From: Pisolithus tinctorius
Lineage: Eukaryota > Basidiomycota > Agaricomycetes > Boletales > Pisolithaceae
NCBI GenBank assembly: GCA_024663395.1
Contig: JANFAH010000042.1
Location: 310,001 to 374,000, forward strand
Direction: 5' to 3'
DNA length: 64,000 bases
The notes below the pieces were generated by a model that was given only the letters and a program-made list of their open reading frames with translations, had not been told where the DNA came from and made no database searches. The position numbers and the translations under genes were made by a program. Shown here one piece after another: positions 22,859-33,709 of the stretch; the first letter of the stretch is position 1; each line of letters opens with the position of its first letter.

Positions 22859-25800
22859 TTATCTTACGTCGCGTTCGAGTGTATGTACCTCACCGAGTAC
22901 ATGATGAAAACGTTTGGTGGTATCTACGTATTTGAGAAGGTGTGGACGGGCTTTTGGGTTGGACAGTAGGAACGACAGGGAGGTAGCGTCTCTTCCTAGG
23001 GCTCTTTGCATGACGTACCGCTCCCTGTCGTATCTGGGACACTGGAACAGGAAATGATGCACGCTTTCCAAACTAGTCCTTCCGCACTGGAGGCAGGTGG
23101 GGGTGTCGCTTCGTTTGAGTCGGTGTAAGTGTTTGTTGAGTGGTGCGTGGCCTGTGCGGAGGTGCATGTAGAGGCTCGTTTGTTTCTTGGGCAGGGAGGC
23201 GGCCAGTTTCACGAACGAGTTTTTGGGTAGGAGCGGGTCGATGCTGGCTGTTTTGTCGTACCGGGGGGACTTCTTCCAAATTTGGGTCCATAGGGTCTTC
23301 AGTCTCGTAGCGTGCAGCTGCTTGAGGGCTGCCACGCTATGGGGTAGGTTTTTCCTTAGCGCTGGTGGAAGCGCTTGCGGACGGCTGGTGAAATTAGGTC
23401 CTTTTGCTGCTATTTTTGCCTCTTCGTCTGCGAGTTCATTGCCTTCTACTTTCATGTGGCCTGCTATCCACCGCAGTGTGATGCTTTTCCTTGCCAAGCG
23501 TTCTTTGGTGGTGATTTCTTGGATTGCCGATCTGAGGTGCGTTAGTAGATAGTGTCCTGTTTTCGCTAGTGGTCGCTCACTCGATTTGATCGCCGCCTGG
23601 TTGTCAGCTAGTATGGTGGCTGGGAACGTGACTTCCTCCTTGGTTGCGAGGAGGTGCGCTGCGAGCAGCATTGCTGCCGCCTCTGCCTCGAACACTGTGT
23701 GTTGCGAGGCGCTTCCCAAGTGGTACCGCAGCGTGGTTACGTGTTGGCGGTCTACGTACAGGACCGCTGCCGCCCCTACACCTTCCTCCGTGCTTGATCC
23801 ATCAGTGAAGATTAGCGTGCGGTCTCTTATTCTTGCTAGGTCTTCGATTGCTTCTTTTTTGTTGGATGCTATGACAGTTGCATGCGATGGGCGTTCCGTT
23901 GGTGGGGTTGGATACGGGCGGATAGTTTCGATTTGCTTGGGATTGACGTTTAGGTCATGTGTCAGACGGTGGAGTGCTGTTCGGTGGCGCTTGACGTTAG
24001 TCCTGGCTGTTTTGCTGACGTGTATGTGGAGAGGGTGTTCGCTTGGTAGTGTTGAGAGTCTGAGCGATGCTTTGTATAGCGTGTGCTGTATAAGGAGTGA
24101 CGCGGGGAGGATGTGTGCGTGTGCTAGCAAAGTGTCAGTGGGGGTGGTCCTCATGGCACCCGTGATCGCTATGGCCGCCGCTCTTTGAACTGAGAGGAGA
24201 CGGTTAGTTATACCTTTCGACCCTCTTGTTCTGGCGTTGTGATCTCCGGTGTATGCTGGCTGGATCCATACTGGTGCAGCGTACATCATCTTCGGTACTA
24301 CTACCGTTTGGTAGAGTTGCCGCATGAGTTTCATCGGTATTCCCCATGATGTCGCAGATATTCTTCTGAGCAGTAGGGCCTGTTTCATGCCCTTCGCTAT
24401 TGCGTGGGCCGCCTGTGTTTTCCATCTCAATTCTTGGTCGAGAATTACGCCTAGGAACCTGTGTGTCGTCGTGGATGTTATTGTTGCGCCTCTTATCGTT
24501 AACGGGGGTTTGGGCTTGTTTCTGTTGAGCGTGAAGTCCATTAGTGCAAATTTACTTGTTTCGAAGCGTGAGTTGTGTTTCTCCGACCAGTCGAAGCCTC
24601 CTTCCTCCCATTCCATCATGTCGGATAGCGTCGAGTGGGTGTCTTCGAAGTTCTTGCCAATGGCGATGAATGCCGTATCATCCACGAAGGCTAGGGTTAG
24701 TTCTTTTTTACCTTTTGCCGTTTCCACTAAGTCCGCGCTGTAGATGACGTATAGGATCATCGATAGGGGGTCTCCTTGTCCTATGCCGTTTTTGATGTGG
24801 AACCAGCTTGACTCGTAATCGTCAAAGCGTAGTTTCGTCTTTCTGTTTGTTAGTAAGCGCTCCGTATAGTGGACTATGTCCGGGGGAAGTCGTCTTTTTC
24901 TCATATTGTGTAAGAGTCGGTCTGTGACCGCGTTGGGGAATGCGCCTTCTATGTCCAGGAACAGCGCGGATACTACTTTTCTTTGTCTCCATGCGTGCCG
25001 TATGGTTGTCTCGAGTAGTAGTAGCGAGTCCTCTGTCGACCGTCCTGGTCTGCCACCAAAGTGAGTAGCCGGAAGTAGTTGGTGCTTTTCCAGTATGTAC
25101 GACGTTCGTTCTGCTACTATTGCTGACAGTAGCTTCGCCGTGGTGTTAAGTAGCGCTATTGGTCGGTAGGCTTTTGGCGCCGAGTAGTCGGGCTTGCCTG
25201 GTTTTCTGAGTATGACTGTGGTGGATTCCCTCCAGGGGTCGTAGTACGTCCGCAGGGTGAACACTGCATTGAAAGAGTGTAGTAAGTAATCGAGTAGTAG
25301 CGGCGATTTCTGAAACACGATATTGGCTACACCGTCCGGTCCTGGCGCTTTGTAGGGGTTGAGGTTCTTGACAGTGCGGGTGAGCTGATCCTTTGTGATG
25401 GGGTCCCACGTTGTTGCTGGTTCCGGGTAATCGTAGTTTTGCGGTACTGACGATTGGGTCGGGGGTGGTGGAAATAACGTCTGTGCGAACATTTTGCTTT
25501 TGTCTTCGTTGGAGCTGGCTAGGGTCTCGTTGCCGTCCTCGTTGGTTTTTTTGAGAGTCGGTATTCTGGCTCTGCTTCCATCTCCGTAGGGCTTGGAGAT
25601 GTATCCGTTCGCTATCCAGAGGTCGCCGTCTCCTGCTTCTTCCAACCAGTTTCTCCAGTGGTTCTTCTTTGCTTCTTGGATAGCCCTGTCGTAGGCTTTC
25701 GCCTTGTCCTTACGCAGCCTGTGACTTTCATGATCGCGAACGGCACGGAAGGCATATGAGGTTTTACTTAGCGTTTTGAGTTCTTTGCGTAGGGCCGTCA

Positions 25801-26797
25801 GCTCCTTTGTCCACCACCGTTTCATGTGCGGGTGTGGTCGCGATTTTGGTACTTCCTTCTCTAGCGTGCTTCGTAGCGCTGCTTCGATTCCTCTTGTTTT
25901 TCTCTGGAATTCTTGTTCGTTGGCTATTACTCTTGGGGGGCCGACCTTAGCGAGTTCGGTTTTGAGCGTCTTGTTGAATTCTTTCCAGTCCACGTCCCGG
26001 TAGTTGTAAGTCGGGGTCACCGTGGATGGGGTGAGGTCTGCTTCGAGGTACGTCAGGATCGGGACGTGGTCTGTATTGGGACCTCTGTCCTCCGGTCTTG
26101 TGTCACAGCTGACCAGGTTCTCCATCGTTGACTCCGTACAGAACACGTTGTCTGGGCGCGTCCAGTTGCCTGTGGAGGACGACTGGAGGGTGGGTATGCC
26201 TTTGGGCAGCGCTTGTACTAGCCCGTAGTCTGCTATTAGTTCTAGTAGCTTTTGGGCGGAGCCGAGTGCTCTTGTTGTGAACAGGTGGTGGTTGCGGTCC
26301 TCGTCCCATAGGGGGTGGTGTCTATTAAAGTCACCCAACCACAGCATGTGATCGTTCACCGTTGGCCTGACCTTTTCTATGTTCGCGGCGAGGAAGGTGC
26401 TTAGGGCCTCCAGGGTCTGGTCGTGTGTGCAGTCGTTGTAGACGTTGAATATTGCAAAGGTGCCTTTCGCGGTTCTTAGTTGCGTTACTACGACGTCCGC
26501 GGATGGGAAGGCGATCTGTTCCCAGGAATTAGTGCTTATTCTAGAATTAATTAGAGTTACCGCTCGTGGTTTGGTGTTTTGTGTTAGCTTTGTTGAGGGG
26601 TATACGACCTTCCAATGGGTGTTGGCCCGTATGTTGCCGATTTGATCGATTGGTGGTTCTTGAATGGTGATTACGTCCCATTCGTCTGCTATTTGACTGT
26701 TTATTAGCGAGTGTAGCGCGGTGTGAGAAGTATTTAAGTTTTGCTGCCATATGCGTATTTTGGTTAACGTATTGGTGCGTGTTCGGCGTTCAGGCAT
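22859..26797 (-). CDS. LINE ORF2: endonuclease, reverse transcriptase, RNase H, 1312 aa
   Basis: Encodes the polyprotein that nicks target DNA and copies the LINE RNA into it. Residues about 10-230 are an APE-like endonuclease (IRIWQQNLN, ITIQEPPID, WLGDFNRHHPLWDE, NTDHVPIL). Residues about 470-760 are the reverse transcriptase (YKAPGPDGVANIVF, FGGRPGRSTEDSLLLLET, LFLDIEGAFPNAV, GIGQGDPLSMILY and the catalytic LAFVDDTAF near residue 702, an FVDD variant of YADD). Residues about 995-1130 are RNase H (IFTDGSSTEEGVGAAAV, FEAEAAAMLLAAHLL, LRWIAGHMKVEGNELADEEA). A zinc motif CLQCGRTSLESVHHFLFQC lies near 1235. There are no internal stops. The ATG at 26797 overlaps the ORF1 stop by 8 nt, suggesting termination-reinitiation. 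Confidence 0.95.
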   Translation of the reverse strand: MPERRTRTNTLTKIRIWQQNLNTSHTALHSLINSQIADEWDVITIQEPPIDQIGNIRANTHWKVVYPSTKLTQNTKPRAVTLINSRISTNSWEQIAFPSADVVVTQLRTAKGTFAIFNVYNDCTHDQTLEALSTFLAANIEKVRPTVNDHMLWLGDFNRHHPLWDEDRNHHLFTTRALGSAQKLLELIADYGLVQALPKGIPTLQSSSTGNWTRPDNVFCTESTMENLVSCDTRPEDRGPNTDHVPILTYLEADLTPSTVTPTYNYRDVDWKEFNKTLKTELAKVGPPRVIANEQEFQRKTRGIEAALRSTLEKEVPKSRPHPHMKRWWTKELTALRKELKTLSKTSYAFRAVRDHESHRLRKDKAKAYDRAIQEAKKNHWRNWLEEAGDGDLWIANGYISKPYGDGSRARIPTLKKTNEDGNETLASSNEDKSKMFAQTLFPPPPTQSSVPQNYDYPEPATTWDPITKDQLTRTVKNLNPYKAPGPDGVANIVFQKSPLLLDYLLHSFNAVFTLRTYYDPWRESTTVILRKPGKPDYSAPKAYRPIALLNTTAKLLSAIVAERTSYILEKHQLLPATHFGGRPGRSTEDSLLLLETTIRHAWRQRKVVSALFLDIEGAFPNAVTDRLLHNMRKRRLPPDIVHYTERLLTNRKTKLRFDDYESSWFHIKNGIGQGDPLSMILYVIYSADLVETAKGKKELTLAFVDDTAFIAIGKNFEDTHSTLSDMMEWEEGGFDWSEKHNSRFETSKFALMDFTLNRNKPKPPLTIRGATITSTTTHRFLGVILDQELRWKTQAAHAIAKGMKQALLLRRISATSWGIPMKLMRQLYQTVVVPKMMYAAPVWIQPAYTGDHNARTRGSKGITNRLLSVQRAAAIAITGAMRTTPTDTLLAHAHILPASLLIQHTLYKASLRLSTLPSEHPLHIHVSKTARTNVKRHRTALHRLTHDLNVNPKQIETIRPYPTPPTERPSHATVIASNKKEAIEDLARIRDRTLIFTDGSSTEEGVGAAAVLYVDRQHVTTLRYHLGSASQHTVFEAEAAAMLLAAHLLATKEEVTFPATILADNQAAIKSSERPLAKTGHYLLTHLRSAIQEITTKERLARKSITLRWIAGHMKVEGNELADEEAKIAAKGPNFTSRPQALPPALRKNLPHSVAALKQLHATRLKTLWTQIWKKSPRYDKTASIDPLLPKNSFVKLAASLPKKQTSLYMHLRTGHAPLNKHLHRLKRSDTPTCLQCGRTSLESVHHFLFQCPRYDRERYVMQRALGRDATSLSFLLSNPKARPHLLKYVDTTKRFHHVLGEVHTLERDVR

Positions 26798-28637
26798 CGA
26801 TCAAGGATGGGGTGGGGTCTGGGTTTACTGGCTGTAGTGTTGTCGCAGGGGCGGGCTGGGTTGGTGCTGGGTCGCCGTTGGTGTGGTCGTTGCGTGTTTG
26901 AAAATAGCGTGTTAGGGGGCCTCCTCTACCTCCTCTTATTCTGCTGTTTTGGCCTCGCTTTGGTGGGATGGTACGGATGTTTGCTGCCTCTCCTAGGGTC
27001 ATCTGCCTGAATTGGCTTGGAGCGTTCGGTTGTGTCGTTGGGGGTCTTGTTGGTATGATTGGATTAGCCGGTCTTGGTGGCAATTCGACGTGTGTCCACT
27101 CTTCAGCGGTCGGGAAGTATGGCATGCGGTTCTCCGGGGTGCGATCGTCCATTGCGTTGCGTCTCCTGGCTAGGTCTGGGCAGTTTCTGTCGGTGCTAGG
27201 GTGAGAGTCACTTTGGCAGTTAATGCAGTAGTGTTTGGTGGAGTCGCAGTCCTGCGTACGATGGGTTTGTGCGCAAATGCCGCACGTGTCTTCCGTTTGT
27301 TTGCAATCTCTGGCTAAGTGCCCAATGCGTTGGCATTTTAAGCATCTGATCGGCTCCTTCTTGTCTTTGTGGGGGCGGAGTCTGTCGAAGCCCCAGTATA
27401 ATCCGTCTCTGAGTAGTTGGTTAGCGACTTCGGGGGATGTCAGGGAGGCGAGTGCGTGTGCGACTCGCTGGGTGGGGGCGCGTTTAGCCGGGTCTTTTAT
27501 CCATTTGATTTGACTGATTGAGCCTTGCGGGATGTTGTTCGCGCTTTCCATGTCGCGGAGGGTTTCTGGCCTTTCGGTGTCGGTTGTGATTGGGAGGAAG
27601 GGGATCACGATGTTGTATTGTCGGTCTTTGATCGCGGCTTCGCCTCCTAGTCTCGCGAGGAAGGTTTCTTTGTTGGGTGCTGCCTTTATCCACGCCGCTG
27701 CTTCCTGGCTGTTGAGTTCGATCAGGATGCCGTTGTTGCGGAGTTGTGCGATCGATTTTAGTTGCATATCCGGGCCGTCTATTCTGTCCACTGATTCCAA
27801 TGCCTGTTTGATGTGGTCGATAATGGTTTCCCTCGAGGTGGTGCTGTTTAATAGGTGGTGGTTGCTGCCGGGGTCGATGAGTATTTGTCTTTCTTTGATG
27901 GCGGCGTGGGCCTTGGCGTATTCCGGTGAGAGTCGCTTGCCTAGGGGGATCTGGTTTGGGTTGGGGGGGGTCGATGCTAGCGCGTCTCTGTACGGCGTTG
28001 GGGGAATGGCGCGGTTTTGAGTCGCTATGAAGGTTTTCATGTCCTCCAGTGATTCCTTTATCGTGCCCACGTCGGCTATCAGGTCCTGGACCTTGCTCTC
28101 TAGCTGGTTGGAGTCCGTGCTGTTGACTGCGCTGGTGAGGGATTCTACTTTTTCAGTGATGTGGCTACTTAGCGTTTCGGCATCCTCGTTGATTTTTGTT
28201 AGGTTTTCGGAGGCTGAGAGGATTTTGGCGACTTGAGGGGATATGGCTGCGACGACGGAGGTCTCTAATCTTTCTGATACGGCTTTGGTGATGGATTCGG
28301 CGATTTCCGATGTTGCTAGGTCTCTGACTAGGTATGCTGTTGCGCGGATGGCTGATCGTAGGGTGTTGCTTACTCCCTTTGCCTGTGAGATGTAGAAAAG
28401 GGCATGGGAGATGTGTTCTGGAGTAGTCGGTTCTCCCTGTATCGTGTAGAGCTGGTCTAGGAATAATCTGGCCGATTCCGAGTCTTTTATTTCAGCGTCT
28501 GGGTCATTGACGATTTCCTCGAGGGAGAGGCCGCCGCTTCTGGTGGCCTTGCCGAGGTTTGACACGCGTGGGGCTGGCGGGGGTCCTGGCATGGCGTGGG
28601 AACTTGACCTCGAGGACGTTCGTCCTGTCGAGGTCAT
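26790..28637 (-). CDS. LINE ORF1: gag-like RNA-binding protein with zinc knuckles, 615 aa
   Basis: Packages LINE RNA, by analogy with other Tad/I-type elements. The N-terminal half is helical and polar with a coiled-coil-like stretch (about residues 120-215). A central YRDALAS and KRLSPEYAKAHAAIKERQIL region is conserved in the second LINE. Three CCHC knuckles near residues 430-490 are visible: CLKCQRIGHLARDC, CGICAQTHRTQDC and CINCQSDSHPSTDRNC. The C-terminus is Pro- and Arg-rich with RIRGGRGGP. The frame is intact. The ATG at 28637 lies about 200 bp inside the LINE 5' end and is followed by a Ser/Thr-rich start also found in the sister element. Confidence 0.92.
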   Translation of the reverse strand: MTSTGRTSSRSSSHAMPGPPPAPRVSNLGKATRSGGLSLEEIVNDPDAEIKDSESARLFLDQLYTIQGEPTTPEHISHALFYISQAKGVSNTLRSAIRATAYLVRDLATSEIAESITKAVSERLETSVVAAISPQVAKILSASENLTKINEDAETLSSHITEKVESLTSAVNSTDSNQLESKVQDLIADVGTIKESLEDMKTFIATQNRAIPPTPYRDALASTPPNPNQIPLGKRLSPEYAKAHAAIKERQILIDPGSNHHLLNSTTSRETIIDHIKQALESVDRIDGPDMQLKSIAQLRNNGILIELNSQEAAAWIKAAPNKETFLARLGGEAAIKDRQYNIVIPFLPITTDTERPETLRDMESANNIPQGSISQIKWIKDPAKRAPTQRVAHALASLTSPEVANQLLRDGLYWGFDRLRPHKDKKEPIRCLKCQRIGHLARDCKQTEDTCGICAQTHRTQDCDSTKHYCINCQSDSHPSTDRNCPDLARRRNAMDDRTPENRMPYFPTAEEWTHVELPPRPANPIIPTRPPTTQPNAPSQFRQMTLGEAANIRTIPPKRGQNSRIRGGRGGPLTRYFQTRNDHTNGDPAPTQPAPATTLQPVNPDPTPSLIDA

Positions 28638-28839
28638 GTACTGGTGGGTTGTGTTGTGGGTTTGGGCGGGTTACGGGTGAGATTGAATGCTTAAGCTTTT
28701 TCGCTCAATCTTGAGAGGGCGCTGCTTTACGTCGCTTTGCCTGCGACGGGCTCTGCTTTCGTGGGCTGGTCTGAGAGGTCCGGAAAATTTTTCGGGGTCC
28801 CAGTCGGGGTGCCACTTGGAGCGGAGTCAAGGAGCGTCC

Positions 28840-28852
28840 TGGTAATGCACTT
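28840..28852. repeat. LINE target-site duplication, right copy
   Basis: TGGTAATGCACTT, identical to 22254-22266. The fold-back arm resumes directly after it with ATGGGCCTGT. Confidence 0.85.
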
Positions 28853-29012
28853 ATGGGCCTGTACATATGTTGCTCACACTTTAGTCCCTCAGGCCTGTCC
28901 ATGTGTACTGGCTAATCTATTTAGGTGGGCCCGTCTCAGGGTCTATATAAGTGTTGGTGTTTTGGTGCACAGGCTGCCCATGTGTTGTGACTAAGTGTGA
29001 CTACACTATGTG

Positions 29013-32000
29013 ACTTACACTGAGGAGGCCACGAAGTTCAAATGCTTATTTAGAGTATACAGAAGCTGAATGAATAAATTTTTTCCAGGTACTTCTACCA
29101 GCATTGTCTAGGTGCCTGTAGATCAGCTGCAAGCTAAGATGTCAATTCGCACTAACTAACATAGTCACATACTTCAATATGGCAAACTGGCTCTATTGCT
29201 TTGTGCAGAACACAAATCGCTTCACACCCCATACCTCCAACCGAGCTTTCAGAACTCATTTCATTCCCCAGACACTGAATTCAGTAATCTACATAAGCAA
29301 CAAAGGAATCAGGGGGTCTCCCATAACAGAGAAAGATGCCCAAGATGTGAGAATTATATGCCAATCTGAGAGGGGTTTATATTTAAGGGATAAAAATTAA
29401 GCTGGGATTGCCACAGAACTCTGGGGGAGTCGACTGGATAGAATTAAAGACAAAGCGAAAGACATAAAGAACCACGATCCACTGGAGAAAGACTGGGTGA
29501 ACACGATGCTTTTGTCTATTAGCCCAAGTTCTATGAAACCGAGAATCAAACCGCACCCCTAGTATACATGGTGTGTCAAGCATATTTGTAGAGGTAGTCA
29601 CCCAGCAGGATGGTAGTGCTACCCTGAATTTGTTACTTGCAACAGAGCACTAGATGTCATTCCAAGGGATATGCCTCCACGGCACCATACCACCTGTGTG
29701 AGATAGTATCACATACTGCCTGTGAGTTGTTGTTATACATGATTACTATATTTACCTACCTGAGCCCCGCCACTTACTCTTCTAAGGTGGACAACAGATT
29801 CCATCATTGTGAATGCCATCACTGGCTGGCACTTTGCACAATTGTTTCATCTAGGCATTCTATTTGGATCTCAGAACTCAGTTTCGGAGTCAGTTTCTCC
29901 AGGAATTGCCCAGGTCTGGATTGATTCATGAAGAGACAGTGCATGAGCCTGAACCTCCATCACTCCATGGGAAATTTTGGAGAGGTATGCACTATCCCAA
30001 CCGTGTGGTCACAATGCTCTCCCATTGAAGGTTTCTACATGTCCCTTGATTAACAAAGACTAGTGTAGTGGATCCACTAACCAGTGATATTGATATTTCT
30101 GTACATACTAGAAGTAAGATATCCTGTGAAATAAAGCACATGCCATGCAATACTCTTGCTGGGGTCAGACCACTGAAAACTTCCTATGTGCCATGCTGAT
30201 GAGGTCGTATGGACCTCTCTCAATGAGCAGTGTTGAATAAATCCATTTCAGGTTCAAAACCATATGTGAAAGAAGCTGGGCTATTGGTCCATGCGATGGT
30301 CTTTTGTCTGGAGATATACATGTCTGGAAGTATCCTGAATCAGAAACTCACCCTTTTGTGTCATTCTGTCCGGGGTGTTTATAATTTGTGCACTCCACTG
30401 CTTCAGCACCAGCCCTCAAAAGTAGCTGTAATTATAAGCTGTAGCTACTCAGTAATGGAAAGAGGTGAATTGGTGGCCTTTAATGAATCTGGAAGCCACT
30501 ATGAGATTTAGAGTAACTTCTGCGATATTGTATTATTTTGGTAATCAATCACAATGCAGAATGGATAAATTATCTTCTTATCAGCTAGAATCCAGACAAC
30601 ATACATTCAGCTGGCACAGGGAGCCCAACACTTTATTGTCTTACCACCGTGCTGTGTTATCAAGATGCCCTGGCGGACTAGGAGTGGCTGTGGAGCAGCA
30701 TACCACACCGAAATTCTACAGACCAGGATTGAGGGCCTTCTATTTCTCCCGCAGTCCATATCAGAAGCATGGTGCAAATAGAATCACTTGGTTGTCTCCC
30801 TCCATAACTCCAATGAACCTATCCGCAGCATGACAATACTGCCACTGTATTGTACACGATGCCTCTGACTGGGGGGACGACAAAGAGTTTGGGGTATTCC
30901 TACTATGGCTGAAAATTTAGGTTTCCAGCATGCAGTAGCAGGGTAGCCAATCATTTTTTTGCAGACATACACCATCTCGTTTGACATTCCCCACTTGTAT
31001 CGGGAATTGCTCTCGAGCATTCCTTGTCAATTCTCGTTCGGACAGATAAGAATATCTTGATCTGGTAGTGCTAGGCCAAGTGTGGGGGCAAGGCTGTGAG
31101 GAGTTGGTGAAGAGTCAGCACATACACAGTGGGTACAATTCTAAGGTATGAAAATCTTCATATGCACCCTGGGAGTGTCAATGCCCTGATAGTATGAAGT
31201 TGCAGGTTCGATGGTACATGGGGTTCACATGCATCACTTGCATTATATTCGACTAACCAAACAAAATTCAGGGCTTTTATCGTCAATTCGAGTTTGCACA
31301 CCTAATGTTGTCCAAGGCAAATATCACAGGACAAGATTTCCCCCTCCAACATATCTTGCCACCCCTTATCTCCTTCCAACACACACACAACTCCACTCGT
31401 AATGGTTAAAATATGAGAATGGCCCATTCTGCTCACGACTTCTTAACACCAGATCACCCCACAGCTACTTGCTACATACCTGATCATACCTTCACTGATG
31501 TCTTGTTCACTTTGGTCACTTTCCACCTCTCCTCAATAGTCACTCCTTGCACTGCAGTATTTGTTAGGTTGCCTACACCACCACAAACCAACAAACCGGA
31601 CATAATCTCAGTCATTGTGAACTTCATGACACCTATGTTCACCCCTGAGGGACCCTCAAACCATACAAATTCAGGCACCTTGCTCACTCCATTTTCCTGT
31701 CCCTGTGCAAGTAAAAAATAACAGCATGCATTTACTGCTTGGCTCTCAGTGCTCACCAGGGCCTGGTGAGCACTGAGAGCCAAGCATGAAGTTTCCACCA
31801 CTTAAATACAGCTTTTCTGCCTAGAATTTTACACCAGGGCACAAACCTGTGTCGGGGGTTACAGAGCTTCACTTTGTGCCTTCCACTTTCATGGTGGCCG
31901 ACTGTTTGAAGCATGCTACTTTGATCTGCCTTTGAATATGGCCACTTTGATGAACTGGACAAGTACAATATGCTTGTGGGATTGCAGTCAACGTAATCCC

Positions 32001-33709
32001 ATACTTCAATTGCTCAGTGATTTCAACTCTCCAAAGATTTAGAGAATTTTAAAAGCTAGATGCTAGTAAAATATGCAAGAACTGCTGATAGTTGTGACTG
32101 CTAAACATTTTTTGCCATGTTAAGATGAGTACTCTGGATATCCTACACCTCACCCTGGGATATTCTTGCCTATGCATGTTGTCCTTATCCTATTCCTAGG
32201 TTAGCACCGAAATTTACATTATCTCAGTCTCGAATGCTGTGCAATGATTTACAACAAAAAATACAATGCTCAAGGCATGCATGTTCTGAAATCCATCTTC
32301 TTTATGCGCATGGTTAAAGTGAAATGAGGAGAAGGCGGTGTGGGGGCAGGGGGGTGCATGACCACAGAGGCTGCCATTCTGCCAGCTTCCACAATGTTAT
32401 CAGTGGCGTTGCTAAGTGCAGTGATTGCATACTACCTTCCATCACCAGCCCTTTCAAGCTTCTTGGGGCACTTTCTTGGAACAGATCCCAAACAGCTGTA
32501 TTGGAAGCAACTTTATTTGAAATTCATACACCCTATAAAGTCTGAACCACATTCCTGCTGACTGGCCCTGGCATCCGGTGAAGTGCCCATGGAAGGATAA
32601 TAAGAACTGACCATCTAACTGTCTGTGAACTGTGACTGATATGAACAGGGTGGTGGAGGGCAGGAGGGCATGCTCAGCTTGACATTGATCATCTGATCCT
32701 AGATATGGTCTGATAAGCAGACTCAAACACCAACTTACTACTTCATTGATCCATTGGATCGGGTCCCCGGCACAGATATGTACTGGATGTCAGTGTCAAT
32801 GGCTCCCCTGAAACTCTATTACTCCATGGGATGTGGCCCAACTTGTCCTCTATATACACATGTACATTCGCTTTTCATCTACATATCCATATCTCTAAAA
32901 GTGGCCAGGATGGGGATTCCATCCTTAGTCCTGTTGTTCCCTTCTTCCTTCACATGCAATTCTCTGATCGCCATCACCAGCAGTGAAAACAGATGCACAA
33001 ACCAAACGAACCAGGTCCTTGTTTTGTACCAGACCCACTCCAAATGTTGAGCACGTTGGCACCACCACTCTCTCAGAATGTGGCTTGCCTACAGGACTCT
33101 GAGTTCGAGCACACAGGGTATGGCATGGCTCCCAGTTTTGGTCCCTTCGATGACAACAAACCTGAATGGAATATGCCAGTATCATTCCTGTATCGAGTGT
33201 TTACGACTTACTTCCACTCTCTACTTCAGGGATGGTTGCTCATCAGCTATGTCCAAAGGTCACAAGTGGTTCATGCCTCTTTCAAGGGTATGACAGACAA
33301 CATTGCGATTAGGAACAACCATCATCGTACCATTCACACACAACCTCACGATCACTAGGTCACTTCTGATCATGCCACATACCCCAATGTTTCGTTTTCA
33401 TCATCTCCTGTTACCAATCTACTGTCACACTGCGCAATGGGGCAATATTTATTAGGATACTTACAAGGCAACAAGAACACTCCAGTGTTGAGGGAGCTGC
33501 CATTTGTCCACTATACCTCCACTGGACCTGCATATGCTTGGTTTCTGGAATTCCTTCTCATGATGATGGCTGGGCAGAAGATGAAGAAGAAGGAACCAGC
33601 TGGGGCAATTGTGCTTCAGTGCAGCTAATTGGCTCAGTGCTATTGTGGTTGGTGCCTTCGAACCTGGTTATGTCTGCATCACAGGAGCCATATCTTTTAA
33701 AATGCACTG
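29013..33709. other. CpG-poor region continuing the copy A flank; no gene recognised
   Basis: Its first 120 bp (CACTGAGGAGGCCACGAA onward) resemble 39850-39920 after copy B, so it belongs to the same duplicated unit. Short open frames on both strands have no recognisable domain. CpG is scarce and TG/CA abundant. A 49-bp palindrome sits at 31737-31785. Confidence 0.4.
31737..31785. repeat. Perfect 49-bp palindrome
   Basis: Two 24-base arms, GCTTGGCTCTCAGTGCTCAC... and its exact complement, around a single central G. It would extrude a long hairpin. No flanking repeat identifies it as a known element. Confidence 0.8.

Larger units (their letters stand above)
22267..28840 (-). mobile_element. 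Tad1-like LINE, structurally complete, about 6.57 kb
   Basis: Minus-strand element with a 5' UTR of about 200 bp, ORF1 (gag-like, 26790-28637), ORF2 (22859-26797), a 3' UTR of about 590 bp and a poly-A tail read as T at 22265-22293. A 12-13 bp target duplication and the preserved empty site in the other arm prove insertion into the fold-back element. Domain order endonuclease, RT, RNase H, CCHC-type tail with a separate zinc-knuckle ORF1 fits the fungal Tad1 clade. Both ORFs are open and CpG-rich while the host element is CpG-poor, so the insertion is comparatively young. Confidence 0.92.
16412..29012. mobile_element. Fold-back element with repeat-built inverted arms, about 6.0 kb plus a nested LINE
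   Basis: Left arm 16412-20687 and right arm 20688-29012 are inverted copies. Each has an outer array of GGCC palindromes and an inner 161-bp satellite. The outer ends match in inverted orientation (TTAGTCACAACACATGGGCA at 16429 and its complement ending near 28996). The direct repeat ACTTACA flanks the element (16405-16411 and 29013-29019), and the flanks rejoin into a sequence resembling the uninterrupted copy B at 39830-39860. The element therefore inserted into the copy A unit with a target duplication of about 7-8 bp, as in hAT or MULE-like elements. It has no transposase, so it is non-autonomous. The nested LINE fills 22267-28840. Confidence 0.7.

Noticed and set aside
23187..24743. Long plus-strand frames (up to 200 codons) opposite the first LINE
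   Set aside because: They lie antisense to a well-supported ORF2 and carry no motif; the same holds opposite the second LINE and ORF1.
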